A stretch of 64,000 nt of DNA from Variovorax sp. (GTDB taxonomy: Bacteria > Pseudomonadota > Gammaproteobacteria > Burkholderiales > Burkholderiaceae_C), in assembly GCA_004210915.1 (NCBI GenBank), contig SEGS01000015.1, forward strand, positions 21,049 to 85,048, given 5' to 3'. A program made the translations under genes and the position numbers. The notes under the pieces are model-generated. The model was given only the letters and a program-made list of their open reading frames with translations. It had not been told where the DNA came from and did not search any database. Shown piece by piece: positions 17,362 through 26,824 of this stretch. Numbering within the stretch: the stretch's first letter is position 1; each line of letters opens with the position of its first letter.

Positions 17362-18882
17362 GTGGCCTCGCGCGCCGGCCCCCAGCCGGTCGAGATCGCG
17401 CTGCTGGCCAGTGTCTTCGTCGTCGCTGCCTGCGGGCTGGTGTACGAGCTCGCGGCCGCGGCGCTCAGCTCGTACCTGCTGGGCGACTCGGTGCTGCAGT
17501 TCAGCACCATCATCGGCACCTACCTGTTCGCGATGGGCGTGGGCTCATGGCTGTCGCGCTACTTCGAGCGGCAACTGCCCGCGCACTTCCTGCGCATCGA
17601 ATTGCTGGTCGCGCTCATCGGCGGCGCGATGCCGGCGCTGCTGTTCATTGCCAATGCCTACATCCCCGGCGCGTTCCGCCTGCTGCTGTACGGGCTGGTG
17701 ATCGTCATCGGGATCCTGGCGGGGCTCGAGATCCCGCTGGTGATCCGCATCCTCAAGCGCAACGTGCTGCTCAAGGACCTGGTGTCGCAGGTGCTGACCT
17801 TCGACTACCTCGGCGCGCTCGCGGTGTCGGTGGCCTTTCCGCTGATCCTGGTGCCGCGTCTCGGCATGATCCGCACGGGCCTTCTCTTCGGGCTCATGAA
17901 CGCCGCTGTGGCGGCCTGGGCGCTCTGGGTGTTCCGCCATGAGTTGCGGCGCGCCGGGGCGCACGCGCTGGCCTGTGCCGGCGTGCTGGTGGTGCTGACC
18001 GCGGCCTTCGTCTTCGCCGACCGCATCACCACGCTGGCCGAGGACCGCTTCTACCAGGACGCGGTCGTCTTCTCCGAGAACTCGCCTTACCAACGCATCG
18101 TCGTCACGCGCGGCAGCGACGGCCACCGGCTGTTCCTCAACGGCAACCTGCAGTTCGCCGAGCGCGACGAGTACCGTTATCACGAGGCGCTGGTGCACCC
18201 GGTGATGTCGGCGCACGGTGCGCCGAAGAAGGTGGCGGTGCTCGGCGGCGGCGATGGGATGGCGGTGCGCGAGATCCTCAAGTACCCGTCGGTCGAGGCG
18301 ATCACGCTGGTCGAGCTCGACCCGCAAATGACGCGGCTCTTCAGCGAACATCAGACCCTGTCGGCGCTGAACGGTGGCGCTTTGAAATCGCCGAAGCTCA
18401 CCGTGCACAACACCGACGCCTTCAAATGGCTGCAGGACAGCGCCGAGACCTTCGACGTGATCGTGGTCGACTTCCCCGATCCGACCAACTTCGCGATCGG
18501 CAAGCTGTACACCAACTCCTTCTACGCGCTGCTTGATCGGCGGCTCGCCGCCAGCGGCTATGCGGTCGTGCAGACCACCTCGCCGCTGGTCGCGCGGCGC
18601 AGTTTCTGGACCGTGGTGCAGACCATCGAGTCGATCGGCCTCACCGCCACGCCCTACCACGCGCATGTGCCGAGCTTCGGCGAGTGGGGCTTCGTCATTG
18701 CGAGCCACCGGCCGTGGCGGCAGCCCGATACGTTGCCGGCCGGCCTGCGCTTCCTGACCGTGCCCACGCTGCCGCTGCTGTTCGACTTTCCGCTCGACAT
18801 GGCGCGTGTGCCGACCGAGGTGCACCGGCTGTCGAACCAGGTGCTGGTCACGACGTACGAGCGCGAATGGGGCAAACATTGA
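17362..18882 (+). CDS. Membrane-embedded polyamine aminopropyltransferase (spermidine synthase-like)
   Basis: A 506-residue fusion. Residues about 1-215 hold some seven transmembrane helices (VEIALLASVFVVAACGLVYE opening). Residues about 235-480 are a spermidine synthase domain: YQRIVVTR, LFLNGNLQFAERDEYRYHE, VLGGGDGMAVREIL (GGGDG near residue 294, decarboxylated-SAM site), LVELDP and VIVVDFPDP, where the Asp is the expected catalytic acid. It should transfer an aminopropyl group to putrescine or a similar amine at the inner membrane. I chose the GTG at 17362, 2 bases after the DUF350 stop, because it starts right at the first helix. A SAM decarboxylase gene (speD) lies at 34737-35126. A 23-bp inverted repeat begins at its last base. 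Confidence 0.88.
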   Translation: MASRAGPQPVEIALLASVFVVAACGLVYELAAAALSSYLLGDSVLQFSTIIGTYLFAMGVGSWLSRYFERQLPAHFLRIELLVALIGGAMPALLFIANAYIPGAFRLLLYGLVIVIGILAGLEIPLVIRILKRNVLLKDLVSQVLTFDYLGALAVSVAFPLILVPRLGMIRTGLLFGLMNAAVAAWALWVFRHELRRAGAHALACAGVLVVLTAAFVFADRITTLAEDRFYQDAVVFSENSPYQRIVVTRGSDGHRLFLNGNLQFAERDEYRYHEALVHPVMSAHGAPKKVAVLGGGDGMAVREILKYPSVEAITLVELDPQMTRLFSEHQTLSALNGGALKSPKLTVHNTDAFKWLQDSAETFDVIVVDFPDPTNFAIGKLYTNSFYALLDRRLAASGYAVVQTTSPLVARRSFWTVVQTIESIGLTATPYHAHVPSFGEWGFVIASHRPWRQPDTLPAGLRFLTVPTLPLLFDFPLDMARVPTEVHRLSNQVLVTTYEREWGKH

Positions 18883-18986
18883 TCCCGGTCCGCCTTGCAG
18901 GCGATCACGGCGTTGCTTCGCCTTGCCGTGCGGTCGCACTGTCTGCGGCTTTGCGCCTTGTGCTCGCCTGCAAGGCGGACCGGGAT
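18882..18986. repeat. 23-bp perfect inverted repeat around a 59-nt loop
   Basis: The arm at 18882-18904 (begins ATCCCGGTCCG, ends AGGCGA) is repeated in inverse complement, without mismatch, at 18964-18986. The loop has its own hairpin (CACGGC with GCCGTG). It fills the gap between the aminopropyltransferase stop and the FAD oxidoreductase start. No T-run follows, so this looks more like a folded repeat element or an mRNA processing or stabilising structure than a simple terminator. Confidence 0.7.
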
Positions 18987-19017
18987 GAGCTTGCCCGGGG
19001 CCAGCGGGTGCGGCTGC

Positions 19018-20601
19018 ATGCGGCGGCGTGACTTTCTGACGGCGGCGGGCGCGCTGGCGCTCGCGGGCTGCGACGTGACGCCCGCGGCGATCGAGGGCGG
19101 CTTCACCGGCGCCGACATGGCGCGCGGCCATGCGTTGCGCGATGGCGTTTGGCGGCAGGCTGCACCGGGCGTCGTGCGGCGCACCCGCGTGGTCATCGCG
19201 GGCGGTGGCGTGGCGGGGCTCGCTGCCGCGCGGGCGCTGCGACTGGCCGGCATCGAAGACTTCGTGCTGCTCGAACTTGAAGACCAGGCTGGCGGCAATG
19301 CGCGCGGCGGGCAGGTCGGCGGCATCGCCTGCCCGCTCGGCGCGCATTACCTGCCGGTGCCCGGTGACGATGCGCACGAAGTGCAGGACCTGCTCGAAGA
19401 ACTCGGGCTGCGCCAGCGCGTGGCGGGCCGCTGGGTCTACGACGAACGGCACCTGTGCCACAGCCCGCAGGAGCGCCTTTACTGGCGGGGCGAATGGCAG
19501 GATGGCCTGCTGCCCGTGCACGACGTGGACGCGGCCGCGATCACGCAGTACCGCCTGTTCGCGCGCCGCGTGGCCGAGCTGCAGCGCGAAGCGCGCTTCA
19601 CCATCCCCATGGCAAAAACGGCAGCGCCTGCGCCCACACTGCTGGCGCTCGACGCCATCGATTTCGCCAGCTGGCTCGACCGCGAAGGCCTGACGGCGGC
19701 GCCCTTGCGCTGGTACCTCGACTACTGCTGCCGCGACGACTACGGCGCCGGGCCTGCGCATGTGTCGGCCTGGGCCGGCATCCATTACTTTGCGAGCCGC
19801 CATGGCTTCCAGGCGCCCGGTGAAGACGATGGCGGAACGCGCGATGCGGTACTGACCTGGCCCGAGGGCAATGGCTGGCTCACGCAGCGCCTGGCCACGC
19901 CCCTGGGCGACCGGCTGAAGCCCGCGCATGCCGTCGCACGCATCGCCGAAGGGCGCGCGGGCGTCGAGGTCGATGCCTTCGACGCCGCCACGCAAACCAT
20001 GGTGCGCTGGCAGGCCGAGCGCTGCATCGTCGCGCTGCCGGTGTTCATCGCGGCGCGCGTCGTCGAGAACCCACCCGACATGCTGCGTCACGCCGCCGCC
20101 CATCTGCGCTACGCGCCCTGGCTGGTGGCCAACGTGCATCTGCGCGCGCCGCTGGCCGACCGCGGCACCGGCGCCGCACCCAGCTGGGACAACGTGGTCT
20201 ATGGCACCAGGGGCCTCGGCTATGTCGATGCGCGGCACCAGTCGCTCGACCCGACGCCCGGCCCGACCGTGCTCAGTTGGTACCGACCGCTGGGCCCGAG
20301 CACGCATGACACCGGCGACGGTCGCCAGCTGCTGCAGTCGCGGCCCTGGAGCGCTTGGCGCGATGACCTGCTGACCGAACTGTCGGTGCCGCATCCGGAC
20401 CTTGCCGCGCGCGCCACGCGCATCGACATCACCCGCTACGGCCATGCGATGGCCATGCCGGTGCCGGGCCTGCTCGCGCAGCTCGGCGGGGCGCGCCACC
20501 CTGCAAACGGCCGACTGTCGTTCGCGCACGCGGATTGGTCGGGCTACTCGATCTTCGAAGAGGCATTCACGCGCGGGCACCTGGCTGGCCAGGCGGTCTG
20601 A
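19018..20601 (+). CDS. FAD-dependent amine-oxidase-like oxidoreductase with Tat/lipoprotein signal
   Basis: A 527-residue flavoprotein. The chosen ATG gives MRRRDFLTAAGALALAGC, a twin-arginine signal that ends in a lipobox cysteine (Cys18), so the enzyme probably folds with FAD in the cytoplasm and is then exported and lipidated. The Rossmann GxGxxG region is VIAGGGVAGLAAARAL near residues 58-73, followed by the LLELEDQAGGNARGG acidic and glycine motif of NAD(P)/FAD amine oxidases. The C-terminus closes with SFAHADWSGYSIFEEAFTRG, the second FAD-contacting segment. Beside an aminopropyltransferase, an amine or polyamine substrate is an attractive guess but unproved. Confidence 0.8.
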   Translation: MRRRDFLTAAGALALAGCDVTPAAIEGGFTGADMARGHALRDGVWRQAAPGVVRRTRVVIAGGGVAGLAAARALRLAGIEDFVLLELEDQAGGNARGGQVGGIACPLGAHYLPVPGDDAHEVQDLLEELGLRQRVAGRWVYDERHLCHSPQERLYWRGEWQDGLLPVHDVDAAAITQYRLFARRVAELQREARFTIPMAKTAAPAPTLLALDAIDFASWLDREGLTAAPLRWYLDYCCRDDYGAGPAHVSAWAGIHYFASRHGFQAPGEDDGGTRDAVLTWPEGNGWLTQRLATPLGDRLKPAHAVARIAEGRAGVEVDAFDAATQTMVRWQAERCIVALPVFIAARVVENPPDMLRHAAAHLRYAPWLVANVHLRAPLADRGTGAAPSWDNVVYGTRGLGYVDARHQSLDPTPGPTVLSWYRPLGPSTHDTGDGRQLLQSRPWSAWRDDLLTELSVPHPDLAARATRIDITRYGHAMAMPVPGLLAQLGGARHPANGRLSFAHADWSGYSIFEEAFTRGHLAGQAV

Positions 20602-20665
20602 AGACCCGCCAGCGGCTGTGCGCTTTTCACGCAGACTTCACACACCGCGCTTTCGCTTCACGCAC

Positions 20666-20684
20666 CGTCGGCAGACTGCCGACG
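20666..20684. repeat. 19-nt perfect inverted repeat upstream of the macroglobulin gene
   Basis: CGTCGGCAG and CTGCCGACG flank a single A, 28 bases before the start codon of the A2M gene and just ahead of its GGGGGAG ribosome binding site. It could be an operator or an RNA hairpin; nothing distinguishes these from sequence alone. Confidence 0.5.
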
Positions 20685-20711
20685 TCACAAGAATTTCCGG
20701 GGGAGTTTTCC

Positions 20712-23700
20712 ATGCTTCAAGTCGCCAATCGCCAACTCGCTGCCGCCAGCGAGGTGCTGGTGTCCATCGTCGCGCGCCTGCTCGGCGGGCTGCGTCCGCT
20801 GGCCCGCGGCCTTGTCGGCTCGTGGCGTCCGCCGGGCTGGTTGCGCATCGGTCTCGGGCTGTTGGGGCTGGGCCTGGTGTGGTTGCAGCAGCGGCTGGCC
20901 TGGCTGGTCGTGCTGGCGCTGGTGGTGTGCGGCGGGTGGTTGGCACAGCCGCATGTGATGAAGTGGTGGCACGGCCTCACGCCCGACCGGGTGGAGCCGG
21001 TCCAGGTGCTCGCGGCCGCGGTGAAGATCGAGGCGCCCAAGCGCACCGCGGTCGAGAGCGGCGGTACGCCGAACCTAGCGGCATTCGTGTTCCCGGCCGC
21101 TGTGGCGCCGATTGCGCAGGTGGGCAAAGAGGCGGCCGGCGTCGCGATGGAACCGGCGCTGCGCGGCACCTGGACCTGGGCCGAGCCGACGCGGCTGGTG
21201 TTCCAGCCGGCCGAAGACTGGCCCGTCGGCCAGCGCTACGCCGTCACGCTGGCCGACGACGCGCTCGCGCCGCACATCGAGATCGACAAGCGCCGCTTTG
21301 AGTTCGGCGCGCCCGCCTTCGACGCGCGCATCGAGGGCGCCGAGTTCTACCAGGACCCGGTGCAGGCCAACTTGCGGCGCGCGTTGTTCCAGGTGCGCTT
21401 CACGCACCCGGTGAACACCGGCGAGTTCGAGAAGCGCCTGTCGCTGAGCTTCGACGAGGCCTGCAGCACCTCGGTCTTCACGCTGTCGGCTTGCAAGAGC
21501 GAGAAGTTCACGGTGAGCTACGACCGCTGGCGCATCGTGGCGACGGTGCAGTCCGAGCCGCTGGCCATTCCCGAGAAGACGCGGCCCATCGTGCTGCAGC
21601 TGGCGGCCGGTGCCGTGGCGCAGAAGGGCGGCCCGGCGCTGTCGCGCGACCTGCGCCGCGCGCTCGGCATTCCCGGCCTCTACAGCCTGCAGATCGCCAG
21701 CGTGGAGCCCACCATCGTGACCGGCGAGAACGGTGAGCCCGAACACGTGCTCCACGTCAGTGCGTCGATGCCGGTGCACGAGCGCGAGATGGCGCGCGTG
21801 GTGCAGGCCTGGTTGCTGCCGGCGACGCAGAACGAAAAGGACGCGCCCGACGAGAAGTTCGACTGGTCGGCCGATCCGACCACGGTGACCGATGCGGTGC
21901 TGCGCCGCGCGAAGAAGCTCACGCTGAGCCCGATCGCCGGTGAGCGCGAGGTCGGCGAGATGACCAGCTTCCGCATGCGAGAAGCCGAAGGCGGTCGCTA
22001 CCTGCTGGTGCGTGCGGCCAAGGGCCTGAAGACGCCGGGCGGCTACCAGTTGGGCGAGCAACACCAGCGCGTGGTCTTGCTCGACACCTTCGCACCCGAG
22101 CTCAAGATCATGAGCGAGGGCTCGCTGCTTGCGCTGTCCGGCGAGAAGAAGTTGCCCGTGCTGGTGCGCGACTTGCCAGGTGTGCGCGTCGAAATCGGCC
22201 GCCTGCTGCCACAGCAATTGCAGCATCTGGTGACGCAGAGCAACGGTGACTTCAGCCATCCGCAGTTCCATCGCGGCCTGCAATCGGACAACCTGGTCGA
22301 CCGCTTCGAAAAGCAGATTCCGCTGACCATTCCGCCCGGCCGCGCGCACTACGAAACGGTGGATTTCGGCGAGTACCTGCACAAGGATGCGAGTGATCGC
22401 CGCGGCGTGTTCCTGCTCAAGGTGCAGGGTTTCGATCCGAAGGCCAAGAAGGACGCGGACGGCGACGGCGCCGAGGCCGTGCAACCGGAAGACGCTTCGC
22501 AGGAGGAGGCGTCCCATGGCGAGTCGGAGGGCGAATCGGAGAGTGACTCGGAGAGCAGCGGCCGCAACCCGGAAGAGAACATCGACCAGCGCCTCGTGCT
22601 GGTGACCGACCTGGGCATCGTCGCCAAGAAGGCACTCGACAACACGCGCGATGTGTTCGTGCAGAGCATCGCGACCGGTCTGCCGGTGGGCGGCGCGCTG
22701 GTCGAGGTGTGGGCGCGCAACGGCATGGTGATCGCGTCGCAGGCGACCGACGCCGACGGCCGCGCGCGGCTGCCCAACCTCGCGGGTTTCCAGCGCGAGA
22801 AGGCGCCCGTGGTGCTGGTGGTACGCAAGGACGGCGACCTGAGCTTCCTGCCCTTCAACCGGGCCGACCGCACGCTCGACGTCTCGCGCTTCGACGTCGG
22901 CGGCCTGCGCGCGGCCGGCGTGCCGAACCAGATGACTGCCTATGTGTTCAGCGACCGCGGCATTTACCGGCCGGGCGACACGATGCACATCGCGATGATG
23001 GTCAAGGCCGGCAATTGGGGCACATCGCTGCGCGACCTGCCGCTCGAAGCCGAAGTCATCGACGCGCGTGGCCTCAACGTGCGGCGCGAGAAGTTGCGCC
23101 TTGGCCCGGGTGGCGCGGCGGAGATCTCGCACACCACGCAGGACACGTCGCCCACCGGCAACTACACCGTCAACCTGTACCTGCCGCGCGAATCCTCTCC
23201 CGGCGCGCCCGAAGTGCGCGGCTTGCTGCTCGGCAGCACGACGGTGAAGGTGCAGGAGTTTCTGCCCGACCGCACCAAGGTCACGACCACGCTCAGCGCG
23301 CAGGTGGCCGAGGGTTGGGTCAAGCCGAAGGACATGAAGGCGCTCATCGATGTGCAGAACCTGTTCGGCACGCCCGCGCCCGATCGCAAGGTTGAAGGCA
23401 CACTCACCTTGAGCCCCGCCTTCCCGGTGTTTCGCGGTTTCGCCGATTTTGCCTTCTTCGACCCGCAGCGCGCGAAGGACAAGCAGGTCGATGAGCTCGG
23501 CAGCGTGCAGACCAGCGCCGACGGCAAGGCCGAGTTCGACCTGCGGCTGGCGCGCTTCGCCGCCGCCACTTACCAGGTGCATGTGCTGGCCAAGGCCTTC
23601 GAGCCCGAGGGTGGCCGCAGCGTCGCGGCCGAGGCACAGACGCTGGTGAGCGACATGGCCTACCTGGTCGGCGTGAAGGTCGATGGCGACACCAGCTACG

Positions 23701-26700
23701 TGAGCAAGGGCGCCACGCGCGTCGCCACGCTGGTGGCGATCGACCCGATGGCGAAGCGCACGGCGGTGGCCGATCTCAAGCTCGAACGCGTCGAACGCAA
23801 GGTGCTGTCGGTGCTGGTCAAGCAGGACAACGGCGTGTACCGCTACGAGTCGCGCAAGAAGGAGATCGTGCTCGACGAAAAGCCCTTTGCGCTGGCTGCG
23901 GCGGGCAGCACGCTGTCGCTGCACACCGGTACGCCGGGCAACTTCGCGTACGTGCTGCGCAACGCCGACGGGCTGGAGCTCAACCGCGTCGAGTACAGCG
24001 TGGCCGGCAGCGCCAATGTGAGCCGCTCGCTCGACCGCAATGCCGAACTGCAGCTCACGCTCGACCGCAAAGACTACGCGCCGGGCCAGGAGATCGAGAT
24101 CAGCGTGCGCGCGCCTTACGTCGGCGCGGGCCTCATCACCATCGAGCGCGACAAGGTCTACGCCCACACCTGGTTCAAGACCGACAAGACCGCCTCGGTG
24201 CAGAAGATCACCTTGCCGAAGGACTTCGAAGGCACCGGCTACATCAGCGTGCACTTCGTGCGCGACCCGTCGTCCGACGAGGTCTACATGAGCCCGCTGT
24301 CGCATGGCATCGTGCCTTTCGCCACCAGCCTGGCGCAGCGCACGGCCAGGCTGGAGCTCACGGCGACCGAGCTGCTCAAACCCGGCCAGACCGTCAAGAT
24401 GAAGCTGACCAGCGACAAGCCCACGCGCGCCGTGGTGTTTGCGGTGGACGAGGGCATCCTGCAGGTGGCGCGCTACAAGACGCCCGATCCGCTCAAGCAC
24501 TTCTTCCAGAAGCGCGCGCTCGAAGTCGGCACGCTGCAGACGCTCGATTTGATCCTGCCCGAGTTCAAGAAGATCATGCAGGCCGCCGCGCCGGGCGGCG
24601 ACGGCGAAGGCGAGCTCGGCAAGCACCTGAACCCGTTCAAGCGCAAGCGCGACAAGCCTGTCACTTACTGGTCGGGTCTGGTCGATGTCAACGGCAGCCG
24701 CGAATTCAGCTACACGGTGCCCGAGAGCTTCAACGGCAGCCTGCGCGTGATGGCGGTCGCGATCAACGACGAGACCACCGCCGCCGCCAGCACCCGCAGC
24801 GTGGTGCGCGGCGACATGGCGATCCTGCCGAACGCGCCGCTCGCGATGGCGCCAGGCGACACGGTCGAGGTCGGCGTGGGTCTTGCCAACAACATCGTGG
24901 GCTCGGGCAAGGAGGCACCGATTGCCTTGACGCTCAGCGCGTCGGGCGGGCTCGAAGTGGTCGGCGATGCGACGCAGACGCTCAAGGTCAACGAGCGCGG
25001 CGAGGCCAGCACCAAATTCAACGTGCGCGCCAAGCCCGGCGCGCAGGCGGTGCTGGGGTCGGCGGCGCTGGTGTTCACGTCGACGCACAAGACCTTCAGC
25101 GCGCGGCTGTCGACCGAGGTCAGCGTGCGCCCGGCCTCGCCGTTCGTGATGATGGTGCAGACCGGCAGCTTCCAGCGCGCCGGCGAGATCGACACCAAGA
25201 TCGACCTGTACCCCAATTTCCGCAAGAGCGACCTGGCCATTTCGGCGGCGCCTTGGGCTTTTGCGACGGGGCTCATCCAGTATCTCGAGGTGTACCCGCA
25301 CGGCTGCACCGAGCAGATCACCAGCCAGACCTTCCCGGCGGTGTTGTTGCAGAACCGGCCCGAGCTGCTGAAGGAAATGGCGCGCGGCCGGACGGCCGAG
25401 CAAGGTCCGATGCCCGACGCGCGCAAGAGCTTCGAGCGCTACCTGGTGCAGCTGCGCGCGCGGCAGACGGCCGAGGGCGGCTTCTCGCTCTGGCCCGGCG
25501 CGGGCGCCGATCCGTTCGCCACGCTGTACGCGGTGCACCTGCTGGTCGAAGCCAAAGACCGCAAGCTCGCCGTGCCGCAAGACCTGCTGCAGAAGGCCAA
25601 CGTGTACCTGCAAGGCTGGCTCGGCAGCGGCGACACCACCTTGGCTGGCTGGCGCCAGCGCACGCAGGCGGCGTACCTGCTGACGCGCCAGGGCATCGTC
25701 GCGCCGGCGGCGCTCGCCAACCTGCGTGAAGCGTGGCGCGCGCATCCCGCCACCACCGCGGGCCAGCGCCCGAGCCCGGGCTGGGCCGATGACCTCGGTG
25801 CGGTCTACCTGGCCGCGAGCTACCAGTTGCTCAAGCAGGAGAACGTGGCGCAGGAGATCGTGCAACCGGTGTGGGCCGACCTGCTCGACCGCACGGCCAA
25901 GGACCAGCGCCGCAATGTCTGGGGTGCGTACTACGACCCGCTGGTGCACGACAGCATGCTGCTGCATCTGGTCGCGCGCTACTTCCCGGCGCGTCTGAAA
26001 ACCTTGCCTTCGGTGACCTGGGACCGCATGGGCGCGATGGTGCGCGACGGTTGGTACAACAGCCTGTCGTCTGCGTCGATGCTGCTCGCGGTCGATGCCT
26101 ACTTCGAGGCGGTGGGTGCCAACGCCGAAGGCAAGCTCGCGGCCACCGCCACCGATGCCGCCGGCAAGGCCACGCCACTGACGCTGGGCACGCCGAACCC
26201 GATCACGCGGGTGCCGGTACCGCTGGCCACCGGCAAGCTGCGCCTGTCGAACGACAGCGACTTCAACCTCTACTACAGCTGGACGAACCAGGGCTTCGAG
26301 CGGAACGTGCCCGACACCGCGGTCAACCAGGGGCTGGAGGTGTTCCACGAGATCCTCGACGCCAAGGGCAGCGCGATCACCAGGGCGAAGCTCGGCGACG
26401 AAGTCACGGTGCGGGTGCGCGTGCGCGGCATTGACCGCGGCGCGGTCAACGACGTGGCGCTGGTTGACCTGCTGCCGGGCGGTCTGGAGCCGGTGCTGCA
26501 GGCCGCGGGTGACGACGACGCGGCCAACGCCGATGCCCCGATCTGGCAGAAGCGACTGGGCGGCAAGGGCACGTGGAAGGTGCAGTACGCTGACATTCGC
26601 GAAGACCGCGTGGTGTTCTACGGCAGTGTCGACAAGGACCTGCTCGAGATCACCTACAAGGCGCGTGCGACCAACGTGGGCGACTTCGTGGTGCCGGCTG

Positions 26701-26777
26701 CGTATGCCGAGGCGATGTACGACCGACGGGTGTTTGCGCGCTCGGCGGGGTCGCGGTTTGCGGTGGTGGGGAACTGA
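20712..26777 (+). CDS. Alpha-2-macroglobulin family protein (bacterial A2M, YfhM-type)
   Basis: A giant 2021-residue periplasmic protease trap. The ATG at 20712 follows a strong GGGGGAG site. Instead of the lipoprotein signal of E. coli YfhM, the N-terminus has a long hydrophobic stretch (about residues 43-80), so it is probably anchored by transmembrane helices. MG domains follow, then an acidic low-complexity insert (about residues 577-620, many Glu/Ser/Asp), the bait and macroglobulin region, and the thioester motif GCTEQ with Cys1532, which covalently captures attacking proteases. After it come the TED helices and a C-terminal receptor-like domain. It stands upstream of pbpC, the known partner gene. 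Confidence 0.93.
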   Translation: MLQVANRQLAAASEVLVSIVARLLGGLRPLARGLVGSWRPPGWLRIGLGLLGLGLVWLQQRLAWLVVLALVVCGGWLAQPHVMKWWHGLTPDRVEPVQVLAAAVKIEAPKRTAVESGGTPNLAAFVFPAAVAPIAQVGKEAAGVAMEPALRGTWTWAEPTRLVFQPAEDWPVGQRYAVTLADDALAPHIEIDKRRFEFGAPAFDARIEGAEFYQDPVQANLRRALFQVRFTHPVNTGEFEKRLSLSFDEACSTSVFTLSACKSEKFTVSYDRWRIVATVQSEPLAIPEKTRPIVLQLAAGAVAQKGGPALSRDLRRALGIPGLYSLQIASVEPTIVTGENGEPEHVLHVSASMPVHEREMARVVQAWLLPATQNEKDAPDEKFDWSADPTTVTDAVLRRAKKLTLSPIAGEREVGEMTSFRMREAEGGRYLLVRAAKGLKTPGGYQLGEQHQRVVLLDTFAPELKIMSEGSLLALSGEKKLPVLVRDLPGVRVEIGRLLPQQLQHLVTQSNGDFSHPQFHRGLQSDNLVDRFEKQIPLTIPPGRAHYETVDFGEYLHKDASDRRGVFLLKVQGFDPKAKKDADGDGAEAVQPEDASQEEASHGESEGESESDSESSGRNPEENIDQRLVLVTDLGIVAKKALDNTRDVFVQSIATGLPVGGALVEVWARNGMVIASQATDADGRARLPNLAGFQREKAPVVLVVRKDGDLSFLPFNRADRTLDVSRFDVGGLRAAGVPNQMTAYVFSDRGIYRPGDTMHIAMMVKAGNWGTSLRDLPLEAEVIDARGLNVRREKLRLGPGGAAEISHTTQDTSPTGNYTVNLYLPRESSPGAPEVRGLLLGSTTVKVQEFLPDRTKVTTTLSAQVAEGWVKPKDMKALIDVQNLFGTPAPDRKVEGTLTLSPAFPVFRGFADFAFFDPQRAKDKQVDELGSVQTSADGKAEFDLRLARFAAATYQVHVLAKAFEPEGGRSVAAEAQTLVSDMAYLVGVKVDGDTSYVSKGATRVATLVAIDPMAKRTAVADLKLERVERKVLSVLVKQDNGVYRYESRKKEIVLDEKPFALAAAGSTLSLHTGTPGNFAYVLRNADGLELNRVEYSVAGSANVSRSLDRNAELQLTLDRKDYAPGQEIEISVRAPYVGAGLITIERDKVYAHTWFKTDKTASVQKITLPKDFEGTGYISVHFVRDPSSDEVYMSPLSHGIVPFATSLAQRTARLELTATELLKPGQTVKMKLTSDKPTRAVVFAVDEGILQVARYKTPDPLKHFFQKRALEVGTLQTLDLILPEFKKIMQAAAPGGDGEGELGKHLNPFKRKRDKPVTYWSGLVDVNGSREFSYTVPESFNGSLRVMAVAINDETTAAASTRSVVRGDMAILPNAPLAMAPGDTVEVGVGLANNIVGSGKEAPIALTLSASGGLEVVGDATQTLKVNERGEASTKFNVRAKPGAQAVLGSAALVFTSTHKTFSARLSTEVSVRPASPFVMMVQTGSFQRAGEIDTKIDLYPNFRKSDLAISAAPWAFATGLIQYLEVYPHGCTEQITSQTFPAVLLQNRPELLKEMARGRTAEQGPMPDARKSFERYLVQLRARQTAEGGFSLWPGAGADPFATLYAVHLLVEAKDRKLAVPQDLLQKANVYLQGWLGSGDTTLAGWRQRTQAAYLLTRQGIVAPAALANLREAWRAHPATTAGQRPSPGWADDLGAVYLAASYQLLKQENVAQEIVQPVWADLLDRTAKDQRRNVWGAYYDPLVHDSMLLHLVARYFPARLKTLPSVTWDRMGAMVRDGWYNSLSSASMLLAVDAYFEAVGANAEGKLAATATDAAGKATPLTLGTPNPITRVPVPLATGKLRLSNDSDFNLYYSWTNQGFERNVPDTAVNQGLEVFHEILDAKGSAITRAKLGDEVTVRVRVRGIDRGAVNDVALVDLLPGGLEPVLQAAGDDDAANADAPIWQKRLGGKGTWKVQYADIREDRVVFYGSVDKDLLEITYKARATNVGDFVVPAAYAEAMYDRRVFARSAGSRFAVVGN

Positions 26778-26824
26778 AGTGCCATCGGTGTCTGCTGCAT
26801 CGCGGTGTTTGAGAGCGCGCGCGT

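Noticed and set aside
17545..20580. A very long minus-strand open frame opposite the aminopropyltransferase and FAD genes
   Set aside because: It is rich in Arg/His/Gln/Ala with no domain, and lies opposite two genes with clear motifs. High GC leaves few stops in the opposite frame.
20535..20711. A longer start for the A2M protein
   Set aside because: It would overlap the FAD gene, while the ATG at 20712 has a strong ribosome binding site and is followed by hydrophobic segments.
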